A program made the translations under genes and the position numbers. From UBA1444 sp964521625 (GTDB taxonomy: Bacteria; Bacillota; Negativicutes; UBA1444), in contig CAZFSM010000013.1 in NCBI GenBank assembly GCA_964521625.1, positions 42,379 through 106,378 on the forward strand: 64,000 nt of DNA, in the 5' to 3' direction. How positions within the stretch are numbered: position 1 is the stretch's first letter; each line of letters opens with the position of its first letter. The notes below the pieces were generated by a model, which saw only the letters and a program-made list of their open reading frames with translations, was not told where the DNA came from and did not search any database. This document shows positions 16,761-25,798 of the stretch, piece after piece.

Positions 16761-18508
16761 AAATTTGGCATCAAATCTATAGACTGCTAAGTCCGCACGA
16801 ACGAAAACATGCAGCAGTTTTGATAATTTTCATGCTGCTCGGCGCTGTGCTGGAAGTGGTTGGTATCAGCGCAGTATTACCCTTTATCGCGTTAGTTTTG
16901 GACGCTTCCCTGATTGAACGGTACCCGTTGCTTCAGCAGCTATATCGGTGGTCAGGTACAACATCCAGCCAGAACTTTGTGTTTCTTATTTGCGCCTTAC
17001 TAGTCATCGTTTTTTTATTAAAAAATCTGTTTCTCTTTTTTGTCAGCTATCGGCAGAACCGTTTTATTGCGGAAAAACAGGTGGCAATGTCACGGGATCT
17101 TTTTTCAGCATATTTGCAGAAACCTTATGAATTCTTTTTCACGGTCAATACTGCCGAGCTGCAGCGAAACCTGAATGGAGTAGTCTCCCTGGTAGCCAAT
17201 GGCGTATTGTTGAATGGCATGGGGTTGGTTTCGGAAGTATTGGTAGTTACTGCAATCTTTTTTCTCTTGCTGTTCATTGATCCATTATCATCCTGTTTGG
17301 CATTTTCCTTCATTGGAACTGCGCTGGGGTTGTCGTATTGGGCTTCCCGGCGACGGGCGCAGGAGTATGCCCAACAAAGCACCCAATCCTATGCCAATAT
17401 GATTCGTTGGCTAAATCAGGGGATTGGCAGCATCAAAGAAGTAAAAGTGATGGGAAAAGAGGGCTTTTTCCTTCGCAGCTATCTGGAAAACAGTTATGGC
17501 TGCGCCGATGCCACGGCAAAGCATCAAGTGCTGCTGGCGGCTCCCCGTATTTACTTTGAAACTGTAACAGTGGCAGCCATGTGTATTATTGTCGTGATTA
17601 ACTTGCTTTCCGAGACGCCGCCACAAGTACTGATGGCTACTTTAGGGCTTTTTGCCATGGCGGCTTTTCGACTGATGCCGGCGATGAGCCGGATGGCAAC
17701 CATGTTGACGACGATCCGGTTTGGTGTGGTCCAATTGAATCTTATCTATGCAGATTTAGTTTCTGCAACACCCAGCGAACCAACCAGGCTGCTTGCTGGT
17801 AATAAACCCTTGGCGCCATTACGGCTCCAAAAGCAGATCCGGCTGAACAATATCAGCTATCGCTATCCAGGTTCTTCGCGCGAAGTATTGCAGAATATAA
17901 ATATTTCTATCCCGCAAGGCAGTTCGGTGGGCTTGATCGGCTCCTCCGGGGCCGGGAAAACTACATTGGTCGACATTATACTGGGATTATTGCCGCCATC
18001 AACAGGCACGATAACCGTAGATGAAACAGATATCTGGCAACATGATATTTCAGAATGGCATGGCAATTTGGGCTATATTCCCCAACAGATCTATTTGTTG
18101 GATGATACGGTTGTCCGTAATGTTGCTTTTGGCGTACCCGACGACCAGGTCGATATGGACCGTGTATGGCAAGTGCTTAAAATTGCCCAGATGCAGGAGT
18201 ACGTCATGCAACAACCAGCAGGAATTGACACCAAGATTGGTGAACAGGGAATCTGCCTTTCTGGTGGGCAGCGCCAACGAATCGGGATTGCACGCGCCCT
18301 GTATCACGATCCGCAGATACTGGTTCTTGATGAAGCCACCTCCGCTCTTGATACGGAAACGGAAAGTTCTTTTATGGCGGCAGTAGAAGCGATTGGCAGC
18401 GAAAAGACCTTGATTATTATCGCCCATCGTCTTAGTACCATTCGACATTGTGATGTAGTGTATGAGATTGATAAAGGGAGATTGGAAATTGTCCAACCAG
18501 CAGATTAA
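16757..18508 (+). CDS. ABC transporter, fused permease and ATPase (MsbA/PglK type)
   Basis: 583 residues. About six transmembrane segments fill residues 1-320. An ATPase domain follows with Walker A GSSGAGKT, signature LSGGQRQRIGIA, Walker B LVLDEATSALD and an HRLST switch. Half-transporters of this kind flip lipid-linked oligosaccharides, as PglK does. GTG 16757 overlaps the preceding stop as GTGA. This is the only exporter-like gene seen in the locus; no Wzx, Wzy or Wzz homologue was recognised. Confidence 0.9.
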   Translation: MKIWHQIYRLLSPHERKHAAVLIIFMLLGAVLEVVGISAVLPFIALVLDASLIERYPLLQQLYRWSGTTSSQNFVFLICALLVIVFLLKNLFLFFVSYRQNRFIAEKQVAMSRDLFSAYLQKPYEFFFTVNTAELQRNLNGVVSLVANGVLLNGMGLVSEVLVVTAIFFLLLFIDPLSSCLAFSFIGTALGLSYWASRRRAQEYAQQSTQSYANMIRWLNQGIGSIKEVKVMGKEGFFLRSYLENSYGCADATAKHQVLLAAPRIYFETVTVAAMCIIVVINLLSETPPQVLMATLGLFAMAAFRLMPAMSRMATMLTTIRFGVVQLNLIYADLVSATPSEPTRLLAGNKPLAPLRLQKQIRLNNISYRYPGSSREVLQNINISIPQGSSVGLIGSSGAGKTTLVDIILGLLPPSTGTITVDETDIWQHDISEWHGNLGYIPQQIYLLDDTVVRNVAFGVPDDQVDMDRVWQVLKIAQMQEYVMQQPAGIDTKIGEQGICLSGGQRQRIGIARALYHDPQILVLDEATSALDTETESSFMAAVEAIGSEKTLIIIAHRLSTIRHCDVVYEIDKGRLEIVQPAD

Positions 18509-19757
18509 CTCGATTGTGTTTTTTTCCTGGTTACCCATGTCGAAACGGGAAGCCGATTTGTTTTGTTTTGACTATCTTCGACAGGAAGGGTTTGCGGTCC
18601 ATATCCTGGACCTTTCCATGTTGCTGTCCGTGGATGAGCAACAGATCTTATCGATTCAGCATCGACTGGACGGCGATTTTATTCATAAAATCAAAAGTTA
18701 TCGCGATTTAGCCGAACATCTGGTCAGGTTTCGGGCCGATTCTATCTTTATTGATTGGACAATGGGGCATGCCAATATATTGCCCAGCCATGAAAAAATC
18801 TATCGAACTTTACGTCAGTGCAACATTCGCTATTTTGTTATTGTGATTGGCGGATTGCCGCTTTGGAATACCGCAGGCGGTCCGCAATCAAAAACAGTAA
18901 TATTTAAGGGGAAAATCCGCAGGGCCTTTTCGTTAGGCATTTCTGGGATGCTACAATATGTTGCACAACAAATGATTAAGCGGTTGCGACAAAATGACTG
19001 GTTATATCCACTGCCGGTTAAAGTTTTTGGTACTGCTTGTGAAGAACTCGATGATTTTATCAAACGATATCAATTGCAAGAAAGTCAGATCGTATATGTC
19101 AATTATGTTGATTATGATAAATATATGCAGTACATGAAACAGCAAAAGCTGCTGCTGCGACAAGAAAATAATCGTGGAATTTGCGTATTTCTTGATGATG
19201 CCCAGACCCACCATTTGGACTTTGAAATTTTAAAATGGCCGCCAGTGGATCCTGAGATATATTTTGGCAGCATGCGGAAACTATTTGACAGAATAGAGGC
19301 AGAAACCGGGCTGGAGGTTGTCATTGCGGCGCATCCTCGTTCAAAATATGAGGAGATGCCTGATGTTTTCGGGACCCGGAGAATTATTAAAGGGAAGACA
19401 ATCGATTTGGTGGCCGACAGTTCTATGGTAGTGGCTCACTTCAGCACCTCGATCAATTTTGCCGTTCTCTGTGACAAACCAATCCTGTTTATCACAACAA
19501 ACGAATTAATCCGGGCAGGGCGGAGTATTTGGATTGAGCCACTGGCAAAAGAATTGGATCGCCCATTATTAAATATTGATGATAAAAAAACGTGGCAAGA
19601 GTTGTCGCTTTCTTATGATGGGTGGTCTAAAAAGAGATATGGGCAATACATTTCAAAGTATATCCGTTCGCGCGACAGTGACGAGCTCACCATGATGGAA
19701 GTGATTGTTGCTGAGATTCGGAAAATGGAAAGGGGAGAACATGGTGGAAGCAAATAA
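18489..19757 (+). CDS. Conserved hypothetical protein, possible GT-B-like surface carbohydrate protein
   Basis: 422 residues, not assigned to a family with confidence. The C-terminal half (EVVIAAHPRSKYEEMP, VVAHFSTSINFAV, DKPILFI) resembles the donor-binding half of GT-B or glycerophosphotransferase-like proteins, where a sugar nucleotide binds between conserved H, S and E residues. TTG 18489 is chosen because AGGGAGA (18475-18481) precedes it; an earlier in-frame start lies inside the ABC gene. The sequence is A/T-richer than its neighbours. It lies between the flippase and the second NeuB-like gene, so a role with that sugar is plausible. Confidence 0.6.
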   Translation: MSNQQINSIVFFSWLPMSKREADLFCFDYLRQEGFAVHILDLSMLLSVDEQQILSIQHRLDGDFIHKIKSYRDLAEHLVRFRADSIFIDWTMGHANILPSHEKIYRTLRQCNIRYFVIVIGGLPLWNTAGGPQSKTVIFKGKIRRAFSLGISGMLQYVAQQMIKRLRQNDWLYPLPVKVFGTACEELDDFIKRYQLQESQIVYVNYVDYDKYMQYMKQQKLLLRQENNRGICVFLDDAQTHHLDFEILKWPPVDPEIYFGSMRKLFDRIEAETGLEVVIAAHPRSKYEEMPDVFGTRRIIKGKTIDLVADSSMVVAHFSTSINFAVLCDKPILFITTNELIRAGRSIWIEPLAKELDRPLLNIDDKKTWQELSLSYDGWSKKRYGQYISKYIRSRDSDELTMMEVIVAEIRKMERGEHGGSK

Positions 19758-20637
19758 GCGGCCCCGGGTAATAGCTGAGGTTGGGTGCAACCATATGGGC
19801 GATTTTGAAATCGCCAAGGAATTCGTAAAAAATGCGGCTATTTTTTGCAAAGTTGATGTGGTCAAATTTCAGAAACGGAATGTTCGGGAGTTGTTGACGC
19901 CTGAGCAGTACGATGCGCCTCATCCCAATCCAGATTTTTCTTATGGAGAAACGTACGGCGCGCATAGGGAATTCTTGGAGTTCAATCTGGAGCAACATAA
20001 AGAACTGAAAAATCTGTGTGAATCACTTGGTATGGAATACACAACTTCCGTATGGGATTTGACCTCCGCCAAGGAAATCGCGTCCCTGCAGCCAAAACTT
20101 ATTAAGATTCCGTCCGCATCAAACAACAACTTCCCGATGCTGGAGTGGCTCTGCGCAAACTATGTCGGTGAAATTCATGTTTCCTTTGGGATGACGACTC
20201 ATCAAGAAGAAGAAGAAATTGTAAAGCTATTTGAACAAAAAGGGCGAAACCAGGATTTGGTCGTTTACAGCTGCACTTCCGGCTATCCTGTTCCGTTCAA
20301 AGATGTATGCCTGCTCGAAATTTCCCGATTGAAAGAGAAATATGGCAACCGGGTGAAAGAAATCGGTTTTTCCGGACACCACAACGGCATTGCTATCGAT
20401 GTGGCGGCGTACGTTTTGGGCGCGACCACCTTTGAGCGGCATTTTACCTTGAACCGTACCTGGAAAGGAACCGACCATGCGGCGTCACTTGAACCGGATG
20501 GCATGCGGAAATTGAAGCGTAATCTGATGGTAACCCAGGAGGCATTGGCCTACAAGACAAAGGAGATTCTCGATATTGAGCAAGTTCAAAGGGATAAACT
20601 GAAATATCGCAATCATGCTGCTTGCGAGCGGGATTGA
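19741..20637 (+). CDS. Second NeuB-family synthase, lacking the SAF domain
   Basis: 298 residues. NeuB barrel blocks are present: AEVGCNHMGDFEIA, VKFQKRN, LIKIPSASNNN, YSCTSGYPVP, GFSGHHNGIAID and ERHFTLNRTWKGTDH. The C-terminal SAF domain seen in the first NeuB (1-1047) is missing; the protein ends soon after the barrel. It overlaps the preceding gene. With the CMP-transferase-HAD fusion at 23.4 kb it would make and activate a second nonulosonate-like sugar, possibly by a phosphorylated (KDN-9-P or Neu5Ac-9-P type) route, which would need a phosphatase. That route is inference. Confidence 0.85.
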   Translation: MVEANKRPRVIAEVGCNHMGDFEIAKEFVKNAAIFCKVDVVKFQKRNVRELLTPEQYDAPHPNPDFSYGETYGAHREFLEFNLEQHKELKNLCESLGMEYTTSVWDLTSAKEIASLQPKLIKIPSASNNNFPMLEWLCANYVGEIHVSFGMTTHQEEEEIVKLFEQKGRNQDLVVYSCTSGYPVPFKDVCLLEISRLKEKYGNRVKEIGFSGHHNGIAIDVAAYVLGATTFERHFTLNRTWKGTDHAASLEPDGMRKLKRNLMVTQEALAYKTKEILDIEQVQRDKLKYRNHAACERD

Positions 20638-20639
20638 TC

Positions 20640-21524
20640 ATGAACTTCAATTGCCCGCTTTGTTCAAGTGAAACAACGACTGCAATCGATACGGAGATCC
20701 GCCATGCGGCGAACGCCGAACTCCGCGTACGTCAATGCGATTCTTGCGATGTGCAGTTCCTGCATCCCATGGAAGAGGAAAAGAAACTTGCTGCGTTTTA
20801 CGATGGGGAATACAGAAAAGAATATGTAAATGACGGCTATTACAACCAGCAGGAAATGGAAAAATTCTTTGAAACCAGTTCACCGGAAGCCAGGCAACGC
20901 GTAACACGAGTTCAATCGCAGCTGTTGCCGACGGACGAAATCGTCGAGATTGGCTGCGCTTCAGGATATTTTTTGGCAGCCATTGCCCCTTTTGTCAAAA
21001 CTGCCTGCGGAACCGAGTGGGATACTCCCAACGCAAAGTTCGCCCAATCCAAAGGGTTTTCTGTTCGTAAGGACATCCGCGATTTTGCTACCCCTTTTGA
21101 TAAAATATTTTTGTTTCACGTTCTGGAGCACATCAGAGACCCCATTGCTTTTTTGGCTGGATTGCGTCCCTTGCTTAAACAAAACGGCGCCATATATCTG
21201 GAAGTGCCAAATCGGGATGATGTTCTGCTGAAAACATACCAATTGAAGCAGTTTAGCGATTTCTATTATCAGACGGCTCATCTGTGGTATTTTAACCGAA
21301 AAAGTTTGGAATATGTTTGCAGGCAGGCTGGATGGTCTGCCGAAATAATGCCGCTGCAGCGTTACGACTTTTCCAATCATGTTCATTGGATGACCCGCGG
21401 CGTACCCGGTGGACAAGGAAAATACCGGGATTTGTTTTCCGCAGAATGTGACCGGAATTATGTCGAATCGTTGGCCAACCATTGGCAGACAGACACCTTG
21501 TTTTGTATTTTAAGGGAGGGATAA
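20640..21524 (+). CDS. SAM-dependent methyltransferase with N-terminal zinc-ribbon-like motif
   Basis: 294 residues. The N-terminus has CPLC and, about 35 residues later, CDSC, a likely zinc site common in sugar C-methyltransferases and related proteins. The SAM motif I reads EIGCASGYFLAA, and FHVLEHIRDP is the usual post-motif block of class I enzymes. ATG 20640 lies directly after the NeuB-like stop. It may methylate a sugar intermediate of the second nonulosonate-like pathway; the target is unknown. Confidence 0.82.
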   Translation: MNFNCPLCSSETTTAIDTEIRHAANAELRVRQCDSCDVQFLHPMEEEKKLAAFYDGEYRKEYVNDGYYNQQEMEKFFETSSPEARQRVTRVQSQLLPTDEIVEIGCASGYFLAAIAPFVKTACGTEWDTPNAKFAQSKGFSVRKDIRDFATPFDKIFLFHVLEHIRDPIAFLAGLRPLLKQNGAIYLEVPNRDDVLLKTYQLKQFSDFYYQTAHLWYFNRKSLEYVCRQAGWSAEIMPLQRYDFSNHVHWMTRGVPGGQGKYRDLFSAECDRNYVESLANHWQTDTLFCILREG

Positions 21525-21527
21525 ATT

Positions 21528-22586
21528 ATGATTGATATCCATTTTTATCGGAAAGTTTTTGATCTGAAACAGCGCATAATGCGGGGAGAGCTGCACGACC
21601 AGGAAGCGGTCTGGAGTTTGCTTGAAGAGTATCGACGCGAAGACCCGGTGGTCTATAATATTGAAACGACGAATGCCTGTAATATGCGCTGCGAAATGTG
21701 TCCGCGGACCACGATGATGACTCGCTCGATTGATACGATTTCGCTGCCGCTGTTTACGAAAATCATTGATCAACTGCGACCCTACACAGCAGCCGAGTGG
21801 AACGAATGGACGGAATTCGTCGAAAAAAGCTATGGAATCCGGCGGGATGACATGAGTGAAAATCACTTTTTCCTTCACATCATTCCCAAAGTCATTGTAC
21901 TGCATGGCTATGGCGATCCACTGCTGGACCGCGATATGCCGGCCCGGGTCCGTTTGATGAGCGAAAGGGGAATTCCTTCTTATTTCAGCTGCAATCCGGC
22001 TAATATTGATCTGGACCGCAGTGTGGAAATGTTTGCAAATGGGCTGGGCTACATCAAATATTCGATTGAGAGCACGGATGATTTGGTGCACAAAAAAGTC
22101 CGCGGTCAGGCCTCCAACTTTACCGAAGCTTACGATAAGATATGCAAATTGCTGGAAATTAAGGCTGCCAATAATTATGGCACTGTAATCGTAATTACCA
22201 TGCTCAACCTGAATCGGCGCGATCAGGCAGAGGAGTTTGAAAGATTGCGTGAGGCTTTTGCCGGCAAAGATGTCTATCTCTATCTGAAGAGCCAGGATCA
22301 GCAATGGTATCAGGATGCAAAACATGAAACGCAGTCGATCCACTGGCGGGAGTTCTGTCAGTTCCCCTGGAGTTCGATGACCGTAAAGTCCAATGGTGAA
22401 TGCGCGATGTGCGTGGAAGACTTCAATAACGAAATCATTTTGGGCGATGCCAACCTCGAATCGATGCGTGATATCTGGAATGGCGAGAAGTATCGACAGT
22501 TCCGCCGGAATCATTTCGAATTACCCTGTGGAATCAAGTGCACAGAACAGTGTGATATGAAACTGGTGGGGTCGTTGGTCGTATGA
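21528..22586 (+). CDS. Radical SAM protein (third in the locus)
   Basis: 352 residues. Cluster motif CNMRCEMC (C51, C55, C58). C-terminal cysteines in GECAMCVEDF, CGIKC and EQCDM fit a SPASM-like auxiliary cluster domain. It differs from the paired paralogues at 10.1 and 13.2 kb in N-terminus and length of insert. It is transcribed with the NeuB-like, methyltransferase and SDR genes and overlaps the SDR by 4 bases, so it probably modifies the same sugar. Reaction unknown. Confidence 0.84.
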   Translation: MIDIHFYRKVFDLKQRIMRGELHDQEAVWSLLEEYRREDPVVYNIETTNACNMRCEMCPRTTMMTRSIDTISLPLFTKIIDQLRPYTAAEWNEWTEFVEKSYGIRRDDMSENHFFLHIIPKVIVLHGYGDPLLDRDMPARVRLMSERGIPSYFSCNPANIDLDRSVEMFANGLGYIKYSIESTDDLVHKKVRGQASNFTEAYDKICKLLEIKAANNYGTVIVITMLNLNRRDQAEEFERLREAFAGKDVYLYLKSQDQQWYQDAKHETQSIHWREFCQFPWSSMTVKSNGECAMCVEDFNNEIILGDANLESMRDIWNGEKYRQFRRNHFELPCGIKCTEQCDMKLVGSLVV

Positions 22587-23383
22587 AACTGGAATCACTC
22601 TGGAACCTGCAGGATAAAGTGATAGTGCTGACCGGCGGCAGCGGACTAATCGGGTCTACGGCGCTTGAAGTATTGCCGCAGACTGGTGGGCAGTTGGTTG
22701 TCGGGGTTCGTGATACGGATAAGTTGGCGCGCATGATCGAAAAGATCGATTATGCGGACGGAGTCAAAAAACCGCAGGCGATTCCATTGGACATCGCGGA
22801 TTCTGCATCGATCAGCGGATTTTTCGCTGAAGTACAACAAAAGTTTGGCCGGATCGATATTTTGATCAATAATGCCTGGCCGCGAACCAAAGATTGGTTG
22901 ACGGTATTTGAAGATGTTCCGGTGGATTCCCTGTACAAGAATCTTTGTGACCATGCCGGCGGTTATTTCCTGTGTTGTCAGGAAGCTAGCCGGTACATGA
23001 AAGAAAAAAACACGGGAGTCATTCTGAATATGGGTTCCATTTACGGCGCGGTAGGTCCACATTTTGATATTTATCAGGGTACAGGCATGACCTCGCCGGC
23101 TGCTTATGCAATGATCAAAGGTGGAATCCACAATTTTACCCGTTATCTGGCGACCTATCTGGCCGCAAATCATATTCGGGTCAACTGTTTATGTCCCGGC
23201 GGCGTGCAGGATGATTCGCACCAACATCCGGAGTTTCATGCGCGTTATATTGCGCAAACCCCCCTGGGGCGGATGGCAAAACCGGATGATATCATCGGTC
23301 CCATGTTGTTTCTGATCACCGACGCATCAAAATACGTTACAGGGCAAATCTTGATGGCAGACGGTGGCTGGACCGCCTGGTAA
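22583..23383 (+). CDS. SDR family oxidoreductase (paralogue of the 4.3-kb SDR)
   Basis: 266-residue classical SDR with TGGSGLIGS cofactor loop, INNAW strand, YAMIK (YxxxK) catalytic motif and a DGGWTAW ending. It shares overall pattern and ending with the PtmA-like SDR at 4336-5166, and like it lies beside a CMP-nonulosonate transferase. ATGA overlap with the radical SAM gene. It presumably reduces or oxidises an intermediate of the second acidic sugar; which one is not known. Confidence 0.85.
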   Translation: MKLESLWNLQDKVIVLTGGSGLIGSTALEVLPQTGGQLVVGVRDTDKLARMIEKIDYADGVKKPQAIPLDIADSASISGFFAEVQQKFGRIDILINNAWPRTKDWLTVFEDVPVDSLYKNLCDHAGGYFLCCQEASRYMKEKNTGVILNMGSIYGAVGPHFDIYQGTGMTSPAAYAMIKGGIHNFTRYLATYLAANHIRVNCLCPGGVQDDSHQHPEFHARYIAQTPLGRMAKPDDIIGPMLFLITDASKYVTGQILMADGGWTAW

Positions 23384-23398
23384 AAAGGAAGTGTGTTT

Positions 23399-24577
23399 GT
23401 GAAAACAGTTCATCATAATAAGGTTGCGTTTATTCCTGTTCGGGGTGGGAGCAAATCCATCCCGTTGAAAAATATTAGAAATATTGCGGGTAAACCCTTA
23501 GTGCACTGGACCATTGAAGCCGCACTCGATTGTGATGCGATCGATCACGTTTATGTAGCGACGGATTCGAATGAAATCGCTGCCTGCGTCAATGCATTGG
23601 GGCGAGAAAAGGTGTCTGTTATCGGGCGAAGTCCGGCCACTTGCACGGATGAGGCATCATCGGAGTCGGCGCTGCTTGAATTTTGCAGTGCTTATGACTT
23701 CGAGCAGGTCGTTTTCATTCAGGCGACATCGCCGCTGCTGACTGCGAACGATTTGACCCAGGCTTGGAAAAAATATGGCGAAGGGTGTTGCGATTCGCTG
23801 CTGTCACTGGTCCGCCAGAAACATTTTATCTGGCGTGAACTGGAGCAAGGCGGCGCCTGCCCTACGAACTATGAACCGGTTTGTCGGCCTCGGCGGCAGG
23901 ACTTTTCGGGATACCTGATGGAAAACGGCGCTTTTTATATTTCCCAGCGAGCCCGGATTCTCGAATCCGGTTGCCGAATTTCTGGCAAGATCGATTTTCA
24001 TGAGATGCCGGAAGAAACCTATATCGACTTGGATGAACCCATCGACTGGTTGATTACCGAGCAAATATTGATTGACCGTGAAAAGGCAAAAAAAATAGGC
24101 CTCCTGAAGGATATTCGGATGCTGGTGACAGATGTGGATGGAGTTTTGACTGATTCCGGCATGTATTATACGGAGAACGGTGATGAGATAAAGAAATTCT
24201 GCACCAGGGACGGCAAGGGACTGGATTTAATCCGCGAGGCAGGCTTTAAAATCGGGATTATCACTTCGGAAAATGTCCAGCTCGTACAGCGGCGCGCGAA
24301 AAAACTCAAAGTGGATCATCTCATGATGGGGGCTCAGGACAAGGACTTTGCGCTCCGGCAGATGGCTGCGCAGGCAGGAGTTAAACTGTCTGAGATCTTA
24401 TATGTCGGAGATGATGTGAACGATTTACCGGCGATAAACATTGCCGGCGTATCTGCATGCCCAATGGACGCAGTGGAATCGGTTCGAAAAAAAGCAGTGC
24501 TGGTATTAAACTCGCGCGGCGGACATGGGGTTGTGCGGGAAGTGTGCGATTTGTTGTTAAGCGAAAAAAGGCATTAA
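23399..24577 (+). CDS. CMP-nonulosonate cytidylyltransferase fused to a KdsC-like HAD phosphatase
   Basis: 392 residues. The N-terminal about 225 residues form a cytidylyltransferase (PVRGGSKSIPLKN, FIQATSPLL, ENGAFYIS, DEPIDW). Residues about 240-390 form a HAD phosphatase of the KdsC type with catalytic DVDGVLTD (D245, D247) and GDDVNDLPA. Vertebrate CMP-sialate synthetases carry a related C-terminal HAD domain, and Bacteroides KDN pathways use separate synthase, phosphatase and CMP-transferase genes. The fusion suggests that a phosphorylated acidic sugar is dephosphorylated and activated by one protein. GTG 23399 is best spaced from AAAGGAA; GTG 23393 is possible. Confidence 0.88.
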   Translation: MKTVHHNKVAFIPVRGGSKSIPLKNIRNIAGKPLVHWTIEAALDCDAIDHVYVATDSNEIAACVNALGREKVSVIGRSPATCTDEASSESALLEFCSAYDFEQVVFIQATSPLLTANDLTQAWKKYGEGCCDSLLSLVRQKHFIWRELEQGGACPTNYEPVCRPRRQDFSGYLMENGAFYISQRARILESGCRISGKIDFHEMPEETYIDLDEPIDWLITEQILIDREKAKKIGLLKDIRMLVTDVDGVLTDSGMYYTENGDEIKKFCTRDGKGLDLIREAGFKIGIITSENVQLVQRRAKKLKVDHLMMGAQDKDFALRQMAAQAGVKLSEILYVGDDVNDLPAINIAGVSACPMDAVESVRKKAVLVLNSRGGHGVVREVCDLLLSEKRH

Positions 24578-25768
24578 TTGGGCAACGTAATGAGTTGGAA
24601 CCGAATCAAACATCTTTGGCATTGCCTAAAGGCTATTTCGTTTTGTAATCCAATGAGGGCGCCCATTGCTATTTTTGATGAATCAGGCAGCAATTATATC
24701 AAAACCATGGTTTTGTGCGATTGCAACGTTGTAATTCTGCCAGTTATTCAAAGGACCTTATATTTAACGCCGCAAATTGTCTGGGGTATGATTCGGAACT
24801 TTAATACAATATATCGAGTAAGCGCCAATACGGGAAAGTTCTATTTATCGGCGTTGTATTATCTTAGCTGCATTGACCTCATTAATCCCGCCGCAGTAGT
24901 TACTTGGATTGACTCGAACAGCGATTTTCAAATCTTGGATCGCATTTGCAAAACAAGAAGTTTTTTTGCGATTCAGAACGGAACTCGGCCTGATTGGATG
25001 CTAAAGCCACCTTATTTGCCCCATGAACCCGATGTCCGTTCGCAAATTTATCATTCAAACTTCTTCTGTTTTGGTGAGGCGGAAGTCGAAGCTTACCGTC
25101 ATTATGGCCATCAAGTTGATCGTTATCATGTGGTCGGTTCAGTAATGGGCTCGTGGTATTTTGACCGGATCAAGGGAAAAGAATTGACGTTAAAATATGA
25201 TGTGTGCCTGATCTCGCAATGGGTACCATATATTATGGTTGAAGCGAGTCCAGATCCGGCGTTGAAACTAGCTAATACGATTTTGGATGATTTTTTGGCG
25301 CGATATATTCGCGAGTATAAACTACAGATTGCGGTTGCAATGCGCAGCGAAGTAGAGAGTGAATACCAACACTTTCTGCAACAATACGGCGCGAATGCAA
25401 TCATTGTTAGGAACGATAAAACTTCTTTTTCCAGTTTGCGAACATTGGATCAAAGTAGTGTAGGAATTACGTTTACTTCAACCACCGGTCGCGAAGCACT
25501 GGGGTGGGGCAAAAAAATATTATTTTGCAACTTTTCCGGTGACCCCGGCAATGATTTAGCGATTGCGGGTCCGTGGTTTTTATCCGAACCCAATTATGAA
25601 TTGTTTAAAAACAAAATGGATTACTTGCGTGCTGTTGAGGATGACGAATATAATTCCATGACCAAAGTAGTCCGGGAAAAAATCATGAAATATACAACGC
25701 CAGTTCCTGCTTATCAGCATATTCGCGATACTATCCTGGCAGCTGCGGAATCACGATTGCACTCGTAA
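24578..25768 (+). CDS. Surface carbohydrate biosynthesis-like protein, function unknown
   Basis: 396 residues. The middle and C-terminal regions (FAIQNGTRPDW, FFCFGEAEVEAYR, VVGSVMGSWYF, TFTSTTGREALGWGKK) resemble GT-B-type surface carbohydrate proteins in which the C-terminal fold binds a nucleotide sugar. TTG 24578 directly follows the previous stop; ATG 24590 is an alternative, and neither has a strong ribosome site. The gene is A/T-rich compared with the flanking ones. It may transfer the sugar made by the preceding genes, but this is not proven. Confidence 0.6.
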   Translation: MGNVMSWNRIKHLWHCLKAISFCNPMRAPIAIFDESGSNYIKTMVLCDCNVVILPVIQRTLYLTPQIVWGMIRNFNTIYRVSANTGKFYLSALYYLSCIDLINPAAVVTWIDSNSDFQILDRICKTRSFFAIQNGTRPDWMLKPPYLPHEPDVRSQIYHSNFFCFGEAEVEAYRHYGHQVDRYHVVGSVMGSWYFDRIKGKELTLKYDVCLISQWVPYIMVEASPDPALKLANTILDDFLARYIREYKLQIAVAMRSEVESEYQHFLQQYGANAIIVRNDKTSFSSLRTLDQSSVGITFTSTTGREALGWGKKILFCNFSGDPGNDLAIAGPWFLSEPNYELFKNKMDYLRAVEDDEYNSMTKVVREKIMKYTTPVPAYQHIRDTILAAAESRLHS

Positions 25769-25798
25769 CAAAATGGATTTAAAGGAATCAATTATCAG

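Noticed and set aside
21510..22514. A 334-codon open frame on the minus strand
   Set aside because: Shadow of the radical SAM gene on the opposite strand; no domain and no ribosome site supporting it.
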